This document shows, in pieces, positions 1-7,316 of a stretch of DNA of 9,216 bases (the first letter of the stretch is position 1; each line of letters starts with the position of its first letter). Source of the DNA: an uncultured Marinosulfonomonas sp. (GTDB lineage Bacteria; Pseudomonadota; Alphaproteobacteria; Rhodobacterales; Rhodobacteraceae). The position numbers were made by a program, and so were the translations under genes. The stretch spans positions 1 through 9,216 of the forward strand of contig CAMZKY010000234.1 in assembly GCA_947311455.1 (NCBI GenBank). The letters are read 5' to 3'. The notes under the pieces were generated by a model. That model had not been told where the DNA came from, did not search any database, and was given only the letters and a program-made list of their open reading frames with translations.

Positions 1-188
1 CGGCATTCGGTGATCGTTACATTTTCATTGCGATAAAGCGCGTCAACACGGGCGTAACGTGTGCCGGGGCCCGAGCGCACATTGACCGGCGAACGCGCAT
101 ATCCTTCGGCCGCAAAGACGCTGCTGATTGATCCGGTGAATGTCATTGCAGCAACGGCTGCGGCCAAAATCATTTTATAAGTTTTCAT
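1..188 (-). CDS. Exported SH3-domain protein, N-terminal part (cut by window edge)
   Basis: The reading frame starts at the ATG ending at 188 and runs off the left edge after 62 codons. Residues 1-26 form a Sec signal peptide: a lysine-containing start, an alanine-rich hydrophobic core, and a likely cleavage site after Val-Phe-Ala. The mature part contains NVRSGPGTRYARV, the classic signature of a bacterial SH3 (SH3b) domain, beginning near residue 29. A GAGGGA ribosome binding site (minus strand, 197-202) lies 8 bases before the ATG and supports this start. SH3b domains of exported proteins commonly bind cell-wall peptides or act as protein-interaction modules in the periplasm. The rest of the protein, and any catalytic domain, is outside the window, so the specific function cannot be named. 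Confidence 0.85.
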   Translation of the reverse strand, partial: MKTYKMILAAAVAAMTFTGSISSVFAAEGYARSPVNVRSGPGTRYARVDALYRNENVTITEC

Positions 189-368
189 TGTAAAATTCCC
201 TCAAAAATATTTGCAAAATATCGCGTCAATTATGAGTGCAATAAACAGCCAAAACCCGAAACGCACCAGTCAGGGTTTCCTTACGTTGGGAATTTTTTGT
301 GCCGTGATCCTGATTAATTCGAATTTGGAGCAAACTTAAGCCCAGTATACTTGACGTTTTATCGCGCC
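189..368. other. Intergenic region between Hint gene and SH3 gene
   Basis: This stretch is AT-rich and has no credible gene. On the minus strand it should carry the end of the Hint transcript and the promoter of the SH3 gene. I see a TTGACG hexamer about 45 bases before the SH3 start but no well-spaced -10 partner. There is also a loose inverted pair, AAACCC (252-257) and GGGTTT (273-278), with a 15-base loop. It could be a weak terminator, but it has no clear T-tract. Confidence 0.4.
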
Positions 369-1292
369 TTACAAGCCCACAGTTATCAGAGCAGCTTCAA
401 ATTTTTTGACTTCAGGGCGAACGAGCTGCCATTCAGTATTCTCTTCCCCCGCAAATTCCGGAAAAATGTCGGCTAACTCTTGCTGCACCTCGATCTCCTG
501 CCGCTCTGCAGCATGGCCAGGAAAATAGCTTTCAGTGGGAACCCCGTTCGAGATAATGATTTCGTGGTCATCAAATAGAAGATGGATATACTCGATAGTC
601 CGGCCAGCTTGCGCAAATATTGTGTCGCCGTTTACCAAATGCTTTGCACTTATCAGCACCTCATCTAACCCAAAATACAACTGCGCCTGCCACCCCGTTA
701 ACAGCACACGATGTAATGGCGATACAAGTAAATCCCTATTGTTCCCGATCGCTCCTTTGCAAAATTTTATTGGTGCCAAATGGCCCTGAGCCGGAACAGA
801 TTGACGTCCGATCCATTTAAGGGTTTGCAATCCGTTATCACGGGTTTTGATTTTATCACCTGGCTTAAGTGTTTCAATCAGCCGGTCTCCGTGTTCAGTT
901 CTAATCATTGTTCCGGGCGTAAAACACGGGGGGCCAAGCTCCACAACTGTTGCGCTTGTACTTCCGGTAACGTAACTTGATGATACAAACGTCCCGGAAA
1001 CCATGACCGAGCCATCAACTGGCGAAAACACCTGAGTTCCATTTGCTAAATAAAAGGTCACCCCGGTATATGTTATATTCGGCCCCCCACCTGCGGGAGA
1101 AATTGTAACTGTATCACCATTGTACGCAGAAGTTATATCGGAGCCATTGATAGAATCCCCACTTGGGGGGTCAATCACACCATCATCGTTCGTATCGATA
1201 TAAGTGAAATTTTGGACAACAAGATTTGTTCCCGCAGGAGGCGGAGCATATGGATCAATAACAAAAAACTGATCAGTATATGTGGTTGACAT
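369..1292 (-). CDS. Hint-domain (hedgehog/intein-like) protein
   Basis: This 307-residue protein starts MSTTYTDQFF. Residues ~1-120 form an Asp/Asn/Gly/Thr-rich beta-type region, with a DTNDDGVID stretch at 33-41 that resembles an EF-hand-like calcium loop. The Hint domain begins at Cys123 in GPPCFTPGT, the usual nucleophile position, followed by LKPGDKIKT and DNGLQTLKWIG. The SPLHRVLLTGW block (His194) matches the conserved TxxH-type histidine motif, and HLVNGDTI, HLLFDDHEII and PTESYFPG follow. Such proteins (Hint_2 type) are frequent in Rhodobacterales, often with calcium-binding or type I-secreted features; their role is poorly known. The C-terminal His-Asn plus nucleophile needed for intein splicing is not visible, so N-terminal autocleavage at Cys123 is more plausible than splicing (inference). 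Upstream in-frame starts exist (TTG at 1349, ATG at 1328) but have no good ribosome binding site; an AGG lies 9 bases before the chosen ATG. No signal peptide is seen. The gene is more AT-rich than gltB. Confidence 0.85.
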   Translation of the reverse strand: MSTTYTDQFFVIDPYAPPPAGTNLVVQNFTYIDTNDDGVIDPPSGDSINGSDITSAYNGDTVTISPAGGGPNITYTGVTFYLANGTQVFSPVDGSVMVSGTFVSSSYVTGSTSATVVELGPPCFTPGTMIRTEHGDRLIETLKPGDKIKTRDNGLQTLKWIGRQSVPAQGHLAPIKFCKGAIGNNRDLLVSPLHRVLLTGWQAQLYFGLDEVLISAKHLVNGDTIFAQAGRTIEYIHLLFDDHEIIISNGVPTESYFPGHAAERQEIEVQQELADIFPEFAGEENTEWQLVRPEVKKFEAALITVGL

Positions 1293-1356
1293 AAATTCTG
1301 CCTGAAATGTTCCCCCCCAGGGAAACATACTCAAGGCTAATTGTAGCAAAATATGA

Positions 1357-1385
1357 CCAAAATAAGGCAGACTGCCTTATTTTGG
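1357..1385. repeat. Perfect 29-bp palindrome (14-bp arms, 1-base centre)
   Basis: The left arm CCAAAATAAGGCAG (1357-1370) is the exact reverse complement of the right arm CTGCCTTATTTTGG (1372-1385), with a single A at 1371 between them. It lies 65-93 bases upstream of the chosen Hint start. A TACAAT hexamer on the minus strand at 1340-1345 could be a -10 element whose -35 would fall inside the palindrome, as expected of a dimeric repressor operator. Alternatively, the A-tract, AAGGC/GCCTT stem and T-tract could act as a weak bidirectional terminator with a 5-base loop. The sequence does not decide between these. Confidence 0.9.
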
Positions 1386-1463
1386 GAAACAATAGCCTAA
1401 AAAGTGCCATTCTTGCGGTATTTTAAAGACAGTATTCCAGTTTTTATATTATACATACAAGGC

Positions 1464-1484
1464 CGAGCCGCATAACGCGGCTCG
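1464..1484 (-). terminator. Probable gltB (operon-end) terminator hairpin
   Basis: CGAGCCGC (1464-1471) pairs perfectly with GCGGCTCG (1477-1484) around a 5-base loop. This gives an 8-bp, mostly GC stem starting 22 bases after the gltB stop codon. On the minus strand the following bases are only moderately T-rich, so the U-tract is weak. Position and stem strength still make it the best candidate for ending the glt transcript. Confidence 0.6.
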
Positions 1485-1506
1485 ACTTCTATTTAAATTA
1501 GTATTC

Positions 1507-4500
1507 CTATTCAGCCGGAACAGCCGCGTCTTCGATCCCCAAAGGATGAGGGATGCTTTTCAGCATTTCGATCGGGCAAATCTGCACAAAATTCGCAACT
1601 TCCCGATCCCAGTGATGTAAAATATCGGTCGCTTTGCGGCTGCCGGTTTCGGCGGCGTGGCGTTCGATCAGCCCTTTTAACTGCTCCTGCCAATGGGCCA
1701 CCGTGACCGGACAGGTCACAAGGGTTTCGTGGTTCATCAGATCATCGGCCAAACCATCAGGATCATACAGATAGGCCATGCCGCCGGTCATGCCTGCGCC
1801 AAAATTGGCCCCGATGCTGCCTAAAATCACCGCAACACCGCCAGTCATGTATTCACAACCGTTGCTGCCACAGCCTTCGATCACCACCTGCGCGCCCGAA
1901 TTGCGCACCGCAAACCGTTCACCGGCGCGCCCTGCGGCAAACAGATATCCATCCGTGGCCCCGTAAAGAACCGTATTGCCGATGATGGTGTTATCGGCGG
2001 CCACAAGCGGGCTGATCATTGGCGGACGCACCACAATCGTTGCCCCCGACAGGCCTTTGCCCACATAATCATTGGCGTCACCCGACACTTCGATCTTCAG
2101 GCCCGGCGCGCCAAACGCCCCCAAAGATTGCCCCGCCGATCCGGTCAGTTTTACCGTCAGGTGATCATCTTGCAAACTGTTACGCATCCCGAAATTCCGC
2201 ACGATATGGCTGGACACCCGCGTGCCGATGGTGCGGTGGGTGTTTTGCACCGCGTAATGCAGCTGCATCTTTTCACCGTCATTCAGGAACCGCGCCGCGT
2301 CTTTGACGATTTCGGCGTCCAGTGTATCGGGCACCTCGTTACGCGGTTTATAGCGATCATATTTAATCGCCTCGCAGGCATCCACGCTGACCAAAAGCGG
2401 GTTCAGATCAAGATCATCCAGATGCGAAGATCCACGCGACACCTGCGATAGCATATCGGCGCGACCAATCACATCATTCATCGATTTCGCGCCAAGGCTG
2501 GCCAGAATTTCACGCACTTCTTGCGCATAAAAGGTAATCAGGTTCACAACCTTGTCGGCGGTTCCGGTGAATTTGGCGCGCAAGCGTTCATCCTGCGTGC
2601 ACACCCCGACAGGGCAGGTATTGCTTTGGCACTGGCGCACCATGATACAGCCCATAGAAATCAGCGCCGCCGTGCCGATACCGTATTCTTCGGCCCCCAT
2701 CATCGCAGCCATGACAATATCGCGCCCGGTGCGCAAACCGCCATCGGTGCGCAGGGTTACCCGTTCGCGCAGATTGTTCATCGCCAAAACCTGATGCGCT
2801 TCGGTCAGGCCCATTTCCCATGGCAGACCCGCATATTTGATGCTGGTTGCGGGCGACGCCCCCGTGCCGCCGTTATGCCCCGAAATCAGGATCACGTCGG
2901 CTTTGGCCTTGGCCACACCTGCGGCAATGGTGCCCACGCCAGACGCGGCCACCAGTTTCACCGTAACCTTGGCGCGCGGGTTGATTTGTTTCAAATCGTA
3001 AATCAGCTGCGCCAGATCCTCGATTGAATAGATATCGTGGTGCGGTGGCGGAGAAATCAGGGTCACACCTTTGGTCGAATGACGCAGACGCGCGATCAGT
3101 TCGGTCACTTTCATGCCCGGCAATTGGCCGCCTTCGCCCGGTTTGGCCCCTTGGGACACCTTGATTTCCAGTTCTTCACACTGATTCAGGTATTCGGCTG
3201 TTACGCCAAACCGGCCCGAGGCCACCTGTTTGATCTTGGCCGACGGATTATCGCCATTGGCTTCGGGGGTGAAATGCGCCGGATCTTCGCCGCCTTCGCC
3301 ACTGTCTGATTTCGCACCAATCCGGTTCATCGCCACATTCAACAGCTTGTGCGCCTCGGGGCTAAGCGCGCCCAAAGACATGCCCGGCGTCACAAACCGT
3401 TTGCGAATGCTGGTGATGCTTTCCACCTCTTCAATCGGGATTGGCGCGCCAATAGGTTTGAAATCCATAAGATCGCGCAAATGAATTGGTGGATTGCTTT
3501 GCATGGCTTTGGAATAGCGTTTCCAAATCTCGAACGAGCCGCGATCACAGGCGGTTTGCATCAGATGCATCGTGGTTGCGCCCCACGCGTGGGTTTCTTC
3601 GGATTTACGAGATTTGTAAAATCCCCCAATCGGCAGCACGTTTTTATCAGAAAGCCAGCCTGCGGCGTGGATTTTGCCCAGCTTGCGCTGGATACCATGC
3701 AGGCCAATGCCGGAAATACGGCTGACCATGCCCGGGAAATATTCGGCAACCATGGCGCGCGACAGGCCCACGGCCTCAAAATTCAGCCCGCCACGATAAG
3801 AGGAAATCACGCTAATTCCCATCTTGGCCATGATTTTCAGCAGCCCGTAATCAATTGCCTCGCGATACTTGGCCACCGCTTCGGTCAGGGTGCAATCCAG
3901 CAAGCCGCGCTCGATCCGGTCGGCAAGGCTGTCTTCGGCCAGATAGGCGTTAACCACAGTTGCACCACAGCCAATCAGCACCGCAAAATAATGCGGGTCA
4001 ATACATTCAGCCGAGCGCACATTGATCGAACAGAAAGTGCGCAAGCCTTTGCGGGTCAGGCCGGAATGCACCGCAGAGGTGGCCAGAATCATCGGCATCG
4101 GCACACGGGTTTCGGATTGGTATTCATCGGTTAAAACCAAATGACCAGCGCCGGCGCTGACCGCATCTTCGGCCTCGGCACGGATACGATCCAGTGCGTG
4201 TTGCAGACCGTGCTCTTCATCCACATCAAAAGAGCAATCAATGTTCACAACCCCGTCGCCCAGATGCTCCATGAATGTCGCAAATTGCGCGTTGCCCATG
4301 AAGGGGCTTTCCAGCACTACAATTTCGGTTTGCGCGTTGCTTTCGTCCAGCACATTTTTCAGATTGCCAAAGCGGGTTTTCAGGCTCATCACCCTAAATT
4401 CGCGCAGGCTGTCGATGGGCGGATTTGTGACCTGAGAAAAGTTCTGGCGGAAAAAGTGGCTTAGCGGGCGGTATTTGGTCGACAAAACCGCACTTGGCGT

Positions 4501-6039
4501 ATCGTCGCCCATGCTGGCCAGCACCTCTTTACCATCTTCGGCCATTGGCGCCAGAATTTGCTCAAGCTCCTCAATCGAATAGCCTGCCGCAATTTGGCGT
4601 TTGCGCAGCTCCTCGCCTTCGAACATTACTTCCTCAGAGATGCCCGCAAGGGTGTCTTCCATGTCGTGGATGCTGCCCACCCATTCGCCAAACGGCTGGC
4701 TTGCGGCCAGTTTGTCTTTCATTTCCGTATCACGGAACAATTCACCGGATTTCATATCCACCGAAATCATCTGCCCGGGGCCAAGCGCGCCTTTTTCAAC
4801 GACGCTTGCCTCGTCTACAGGCACCATTCCGGCCTCGGATCCGGCAATCAACAGCCCGTCACCCGTTACCGCATAACGCATCGGGCGCAAACCGTTGCGA
4901 TCAAGGCCCGCACAAACCCAGCGACCATCGGTCATGGCAAGGGCGGCGGGGCCGTCCCATGGTTCCATCACCGAATTGCAATAGGAATACATATCGCGCC
5001 ATGATTGGGGCAATTCCACGGCTTGTTTGCTCCAGCTTTCGGGCACCAGCATGGTTTTGGCCATCGGTGCGTTGCGCCCCGCGCGCACCAGCACTTCGAA
5101 CACGGAATCAAGCGCGGCAGAATCGGAGGATCCATTGGCGATGATCGGTTTGATATCATCGGCCAAATCGCCAAAGGCCGAACTTGTCATGCGGATTTCG
5201 TGGCTTTTCATCCAGTTGATATTGCCCTTAAGGGTGTTGATTTCCCCGTTATGAGCCAACATGCGGAACGGCTGCGCCAACCACCATTGCGGAAAGGTGT
5301 TGGTGGAATAGCGCTGATGATAAATCGCAAAAGCGGATTCGAATTTTTCGTCCATCAGATCAGGATAGAATTCGGCCACCTGTTCAGCCAGCATCATGCC
5401 TTTGTAAATAATCGACCGGCACGACAGCGAACACAGATACAATTCAAGCACCTGCGCAGCGGCGGCGGCTTTTTCGATGCGGCGACGGATCACATAAAGC
5501 TCGCGCTCGAACGTATCTTCGTCAACGCCTTTGGAGTTGGAAATCAGGATTTGTTCAATCTCGGGGCGGGTGGCATTGGCCTTTTCGCCCAAGCAACTTA
5601 CATCAACCGGAACCCGACGCCAGCCATAGATATAATAGCCCATGCGCAGCACTTCGGCTTCAACAATGGTGCGGCAGGTTTCCTGCGCGCCAAAATCGGC
5701 ACGGGGCAAAAACACCTGCCCCACGGCAACCAGTTCATCCAGACGCGGTTCATGCCCCGTGCGCCGGATCTGGTCATAGAAAAACTGCACCGGAATTTGA
5801 AGCAAAATGCCCGCACCATCGCCGGTTTTGCCATCCGCATCCACAGCGCCGCGATGCCACACGGCCTTGAGCGCATCAATGCCGTTATCCACCACTTTGC
5901 GGCTGGCTTTGCCATCCACCGACACCACAAGCCCCACGCCACAAGACGAATGTTCATCCTCATGGGCATACATGCCATTATCGGCCAGCCATTGGCGTTT
6001 TTCGTCTTCGGCCTTGGCCCAGTTCAGATCATAGTTCAT
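1507..6039 (-). CDS. gltB: Glutamate synthase (NADPH) large (alpha) subunit
   Basis: This 1510-residue protein has the normal length for bacterial GltB. It transfers the amide of glutamine to 2-oxoglutarate, making two glutamates with electrons supplied through GltD, in the cytosol. Cys33 in SSCGVG is the expected N-terminal nucleophile of the class II amidotransferase domain (about 33-430), so a 32-residue propeptide should be removed on maturation. A linking central domain follows. Then comes the FMN/2-oxoglutarate synthase domain, with GEGGED at 914-919 and GHNGGTGAS at 1054-1062. Cys1131, Cys1137 and Cys1142 (C-x5-C-x4-C) are the 3Fe-4S ligands. The C-terminal GXGXG beta-helix region (about 1240-1480) includes NFGAGMTGG. 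GGAG (minus strand, 6047-6050) lies 7 bases before the ATG, inside the end of the upstream gene. That gene overlaps gltB by 11 bases, which suggests translational coupling. No frameshift or missing key residue is seen. Confidence 0.98.
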   Translation of the reverse strand: MNYDLNWAKAEDEKRQWLADNGMYAHEDEHSSCGVGLVVSVDGKASRKVVDNGIDALKAVWHRGAVDADGKTGDGAGILLQIPVQFFYDQIRRTGHEPRLDELVAVGQVFLPRADFGAQETCRTIVEAEVLRMGYYIYGWRRVPVDVSCLGEKANATRPEIEQILISNSKGVDEDTFERELYVIRRRIEKAAAAAQVLELYLCSLSCRSIIYKGMMLAEQVAEFYPDLMDEKFESAFAIYHQRYSTNTFPQWWLAQPFRMLAHNGEINTLKGNINWMKSHEIRMTSSAFGDLADDIKPIIANGSSDSAALDSVFEVLVRAGRNAPMAKTMLVPESWSKQAVELPQSWRDMYSYCNSVMEPWDGPAALAMTDGRWVCAGLDRNGLRPMRYAVTGDGLLIAGSEAGMVPVDEASVVEKGALGPGQMISVDMKSGELFRDTEMKDKLAASQPFGEWVGSIHDMEDTLAGISEEVMFEGEELRKRQIAAGYSIEELEQILAPMAEDGKEVLASMGDDTPSAVLSTKYRPLSHFFRQNFSQVTNPPIDSLREFRVMSLKTRFGNLKNVLDESNAQTEIVVLESPFMGNAQFATFMEHLGDGVVNIDCSFDVDEEHGLQHALDRIRAEAEDAVSAGAGHLVLTDEYQSETRVPMPMILATSAVHSGLTRKGLRTFCSINVRSAECIDPHYFAVLIGCGATVVNAYLAEDSLADRIERGLLDCTLTEAVAKYREAIDYGLLKIMAKMGISVISSYRGGLNFEAVGLSRAMVAEYFPGMVSRISGIGLHGIQRKLGKIHAAGWLSDKNVLPIGGFYKSRKSEETHAWGATTMHLMQTACDRGSFEIWKRYSKAMQSNPPIHLRDLMDFKPIGAPIPIEEVESITSIRKRFVTPGMSLGALSPEAHKLLNVAMNRIGAKSDSGEGGEDPAHFTPEANGDNPSAKIKQVASGRFGVTAEYLNQCEELEIKVSQGAKPGEGGQLPGMKVTELIARLRHSTKGVTLISPPPHHDIYSIEDLAQLIYDLKQINPRAKVTVKLVAASGVGTIAAGVAKAKADVILISGHNGGTGASPATSIKYAGLPWEMGLTEAHQVLAMNNLRERVTLRTDGGLRTGRDIVMAAMMGAEEYGIGTAALISMGCIMVRQCQSNTCPVGVCTQDERLRAKFTGTADKVVNLITFYAQEVREILASLGAKSMNDVIGRADMLSQVSRGSSHLDDLDLNPLLVSVDACEAIKYDRYKPRNEVPDTLDAEIVKDAARFLNDGEKMQLHYAVQNTHRTIGTRVSSHIVRNFGMRNSLQDDHLTVKLTGSAGQSLGAFGAPGLKIEVSGDANDYVGKGLSGATIVVRPPMISPLVAADNTIIGNTVLYGATDGYLFAAGRAGERFAVRNSGAQVVIEGCGSNGCEYMTGGVAVILGSIGANFGAGMTGGMAYLYDPDGLADDLMNHETLVTCPVTVAHWQEQLKGLIERHAAETGSRKATDILHHWDREVANFVQICPIEMLKSIPHPLGIEDAAVPAE

Positions 6040-6757
6040 CTTTTATCTCCAATTCCGATGCCATTGGCCCGGTTAATTCTGACATCATTGCCTCGCAGCC
6101 ATATTCAGGCTGATCCGACATAAATCCTGCTTCACCCGGTTCGATAAACAAAACCGGCGTGTCGTCGTAAGAGCGGGTTTCACCATCCACTGTTTCGGTT
6201 TCCTGACCGCTGAAAAACAGCCGCCATTTTGTGCTGATGTATTGCGTGCCAGCGTTCGTGGCCGAATACCCGTTCGAGGCCACAGATTGACTGGAATATT
6301 CAGTCACAAGCAGGGTTTCCCCGTCAATGGTAACCTGTTTGCCAGTCAGGTGATCAATGCCGGTGATCCGTTCCTGAAAGCTCTTGCGCCCAACGGGGTA
6401 AATCGTTTGGGAAAAATCATAGGTATCGCGTTTATAATCCAGTAATTCGGTAAAAGAATTAGAATCAGGCGCGCCATCATTAATCCGGCTTGTAGTGCCA
6501 CTGCGCAGATTTTCGCTTTGCATCCAGCGAAATTCATCATCGACCTGTTGCAAATACACGGGGCCTTTTTCATCAATTTCAAGCAGCCACCGCATGCCTT
6601 TTTCATCCCCCTCGCATGTCCAATAATGCTCTACCGCGCAGGAACGCATTTGCATGGTTAAAAATGGCGTGCAGCCTTTGGGCGGCGTGTAGGTGCCGGC
6701 AGTGGCGGCCTCGGCCCCCAGAAGCGCAATCATCGAAACCAATTGAAACAGTTTCAT
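6029..6757 (-). CDS. Unrecognised exported protein with four cysteines
   Basis: I do not recognise a named family for this 242-residue protein. It begins with a likely Sec signal peptide (MKLFQLVSMIALLG..., probable cleavage after AEAATA near residue 20). The mature part is then about 222 residues, hydrophilic, rich in Asp, Glu, Ser and Thr, and without further membrane spans. Its four cysteines (29, 40, 48 and 221) could form two disulfides in the periplasm. The spacing of the first three and the late CEAMM are the most distinctive features. The start is firm: a strong AGGAGGGA ribosome site sits 5 bases before the ATG, inside the last codons of the GFA gene, leaving a 2-base gap. Its end overlaps the first 11 bases of gltB. 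It is therefore almost certainly co-transcribed, and its translation probably coupled, with GOGAT genes, although an exported protein has no obvious part in cytosolic glutamate synthesis. Confidence 0.88.
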   Translation of the reverse strand: MKLFQLVSMIALLGAEAATAGTYTPPKGCTPFLTMQMRSCAVEHYWTCEGDEKGMRWLLEIDEKGPVYLQQVDDEFRWMQSENLRSGTTSRINDGAPDSNSFTELLDYKRDTYDFSQTIYPVGRKSFQERITGIDHLTGKQVTIDGETLLVTEYSSQSVASNGYSATNAGTQYISTKWRLFFSGQETETVDGETRSYDDTPVLFIEPGEAGFMSDQPEYGCEAMMSELTGPMASELEIKDEL

Positions 6758-6759
6758 TT

Positions 6760-7191
6760 TTATCCCTCCTCTATGCCGAACAAAGCCAGTGTGGCTTTGG
6801 TATCCAGCCGTTCGCGTGTGCCTGCCAATAGAATACTGTCAGACTGTGCATCTGTATAAATTTCCCGCGCCAGTTTCAGCCCGCTGGTGTCATCCAGCAA
6901 TCCATACGGCATGTGATAGGTGCCGGAATACGGGCCTTCCATGGTGACGCGGTAATACAGGTTCGAGCCGCATTTATCGCACCACGCCCTTTGTGCCCAA
7001 TCGCTTGATTGAAAGGTTTTGATATTGTCGCCGCCTTCAAAGGTGATGCTGTCTTCGGGCACCGTCAGGCCCAGCAGCATTGATCCGGCCCAGCGTTGGC
7101 ACATTTTGCAATGGCACGCGCCAAATTCAGGATTCAGATCACGGATGGCGAAATGCACCGCGCCGCAAAGGCATTGTCCTGTTCTGTCCAT
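6760..7191 (-). CDS. GFA-family (glutathione-dependent formaldehyde-activating enzyme-like) zinc protein
   Basis: This small protein, 143 residues from the chosen start, has the cysteine pattern of the GFA/CENP-V-like fold: Cys7-x-Cys9 in GQCLCGAVHF, then Cys26-His-Cys28-x2-Cys31, then Cys71-x2-Cys74 followed by GSNLYYR. These residues form the structural and active-site zinc centres in the family. The founding member, Gfa of Paracoccus, was described as condensing formaldehyde with glutathione, but most homologues have no proven substrate, so no specific reaction is claimed. The start at 7191 is preferred over an in-frame ATG at 7215. AGGAAGA lies 4 bases upstream of it, and homologues usually have only a few residues before the CxCG motif. 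The gene follows gltD after 125 bases and is separated by 2 bases from the exported-protein gene. Confidence 0.93.
   Translation of the reverse strand: MDRTGQCLCGAVHFAIRDLNPEFGACHCKMCQRWAGSMLLGLTVPEDSITFEGGDNIKTFQSSDWAQRAWCDKCGSNLYYRVTMEGPYSGTYHMPYGLLDDTSGLKLAREIYTDAQSDSILLAGTRERLDTKATLALFGIEEG
6763..6770 (-). promoter_or_regulatory. Strong ribosome binding site of the exported-protein gene
   Basis: AGGAGGGA on the minus strand lies 5 bases before the ATG at 6757 and overlaps the final Glu-Glu-Gly codons of the GFA gene. It fixes the start and suggests coupled translation of the two genes. Confidence 0.85.
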
Positions 7192-7195
7192 GATA

Positions 7196-7202
7196 TCTTC
7201 CT
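7196..7202 (-). promoter_or_regulatory. Ribosome binding site deciding the GFA gene start
   Basis: AGGAAGA on the minus strand lies 4 bases before the ATG at 7191. The alternative ATG at 7215 has only a distant AGG, so this site decides for the shorter, 143-residue protein. Confidence 0.7.
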
Positions 7203-7251
7203 TTAAATTGGTCATCAGATATGACCTGTTTTTCTATGATGCATTTTAGAG

Positions 7252-7302
7252 CCATACAATATGCCATACGCTTGCCATACACTTGCCATACACAATCCAT
7301 AC
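7252..7302. repeat. Five CCATAC direct repeats phased at ~11 bp
   Basis: CCATAC occurs at 7252, 7264, 7275, 7286 and 7297, with spacings of 12, 11, 11 and 11 bases, about one DNA helical turn. The middle copies share a longer unit (GCCATACxCTT). The array ends 14 bases beyond the gltD stop codon and lies about 60-110 bases before the GFA start. It may be a short tandem duplication or a set of same-face protein-binding sites. On the minus strand it reads as GTATGG repeats. No promoter with good -35 and -10 boxes is evident beside it. Confidence 0.9.
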
Positions 7303-7316
7303 AGCGGTTTTCGCGA

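Noticed and set aside
1293..1349. Longer Hint protein from TTG 1349 or ATG 1328
   Set aside because: There is no convincing ribosome site, and MSTTYTDQFF is the more family-like start. It is not fully excluded.
1448..1453. Perfect TATAAT on the minus strand
   Set aside because: No recognisable -35 lies 16-18 bases upstream, and it sits just after the putative gltB terminator in an AT-rich stretch, so it is not called as a promoter.
3349..4134. Plus-strand open frame of 261 codons opposite gltB
   Set aside because: It is a shadow frame of gltB with no recognisable protein motifs or ribosome site support.
5005..6123. Long plus-strand open frame (372 codons) opposite gltB
   Set aside because: It is antisense to an intact, highly conserved gltB. 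Its translation is His/Phe/Ile-rich with no domain motif and is explained by codon bias of the opposite strand.
7252..7302. CRISPR-like array
   Set aside because: The repeat unit is only ~11 bases with no unique spacers, so this is a phased direct repeat and not a CRISPR.
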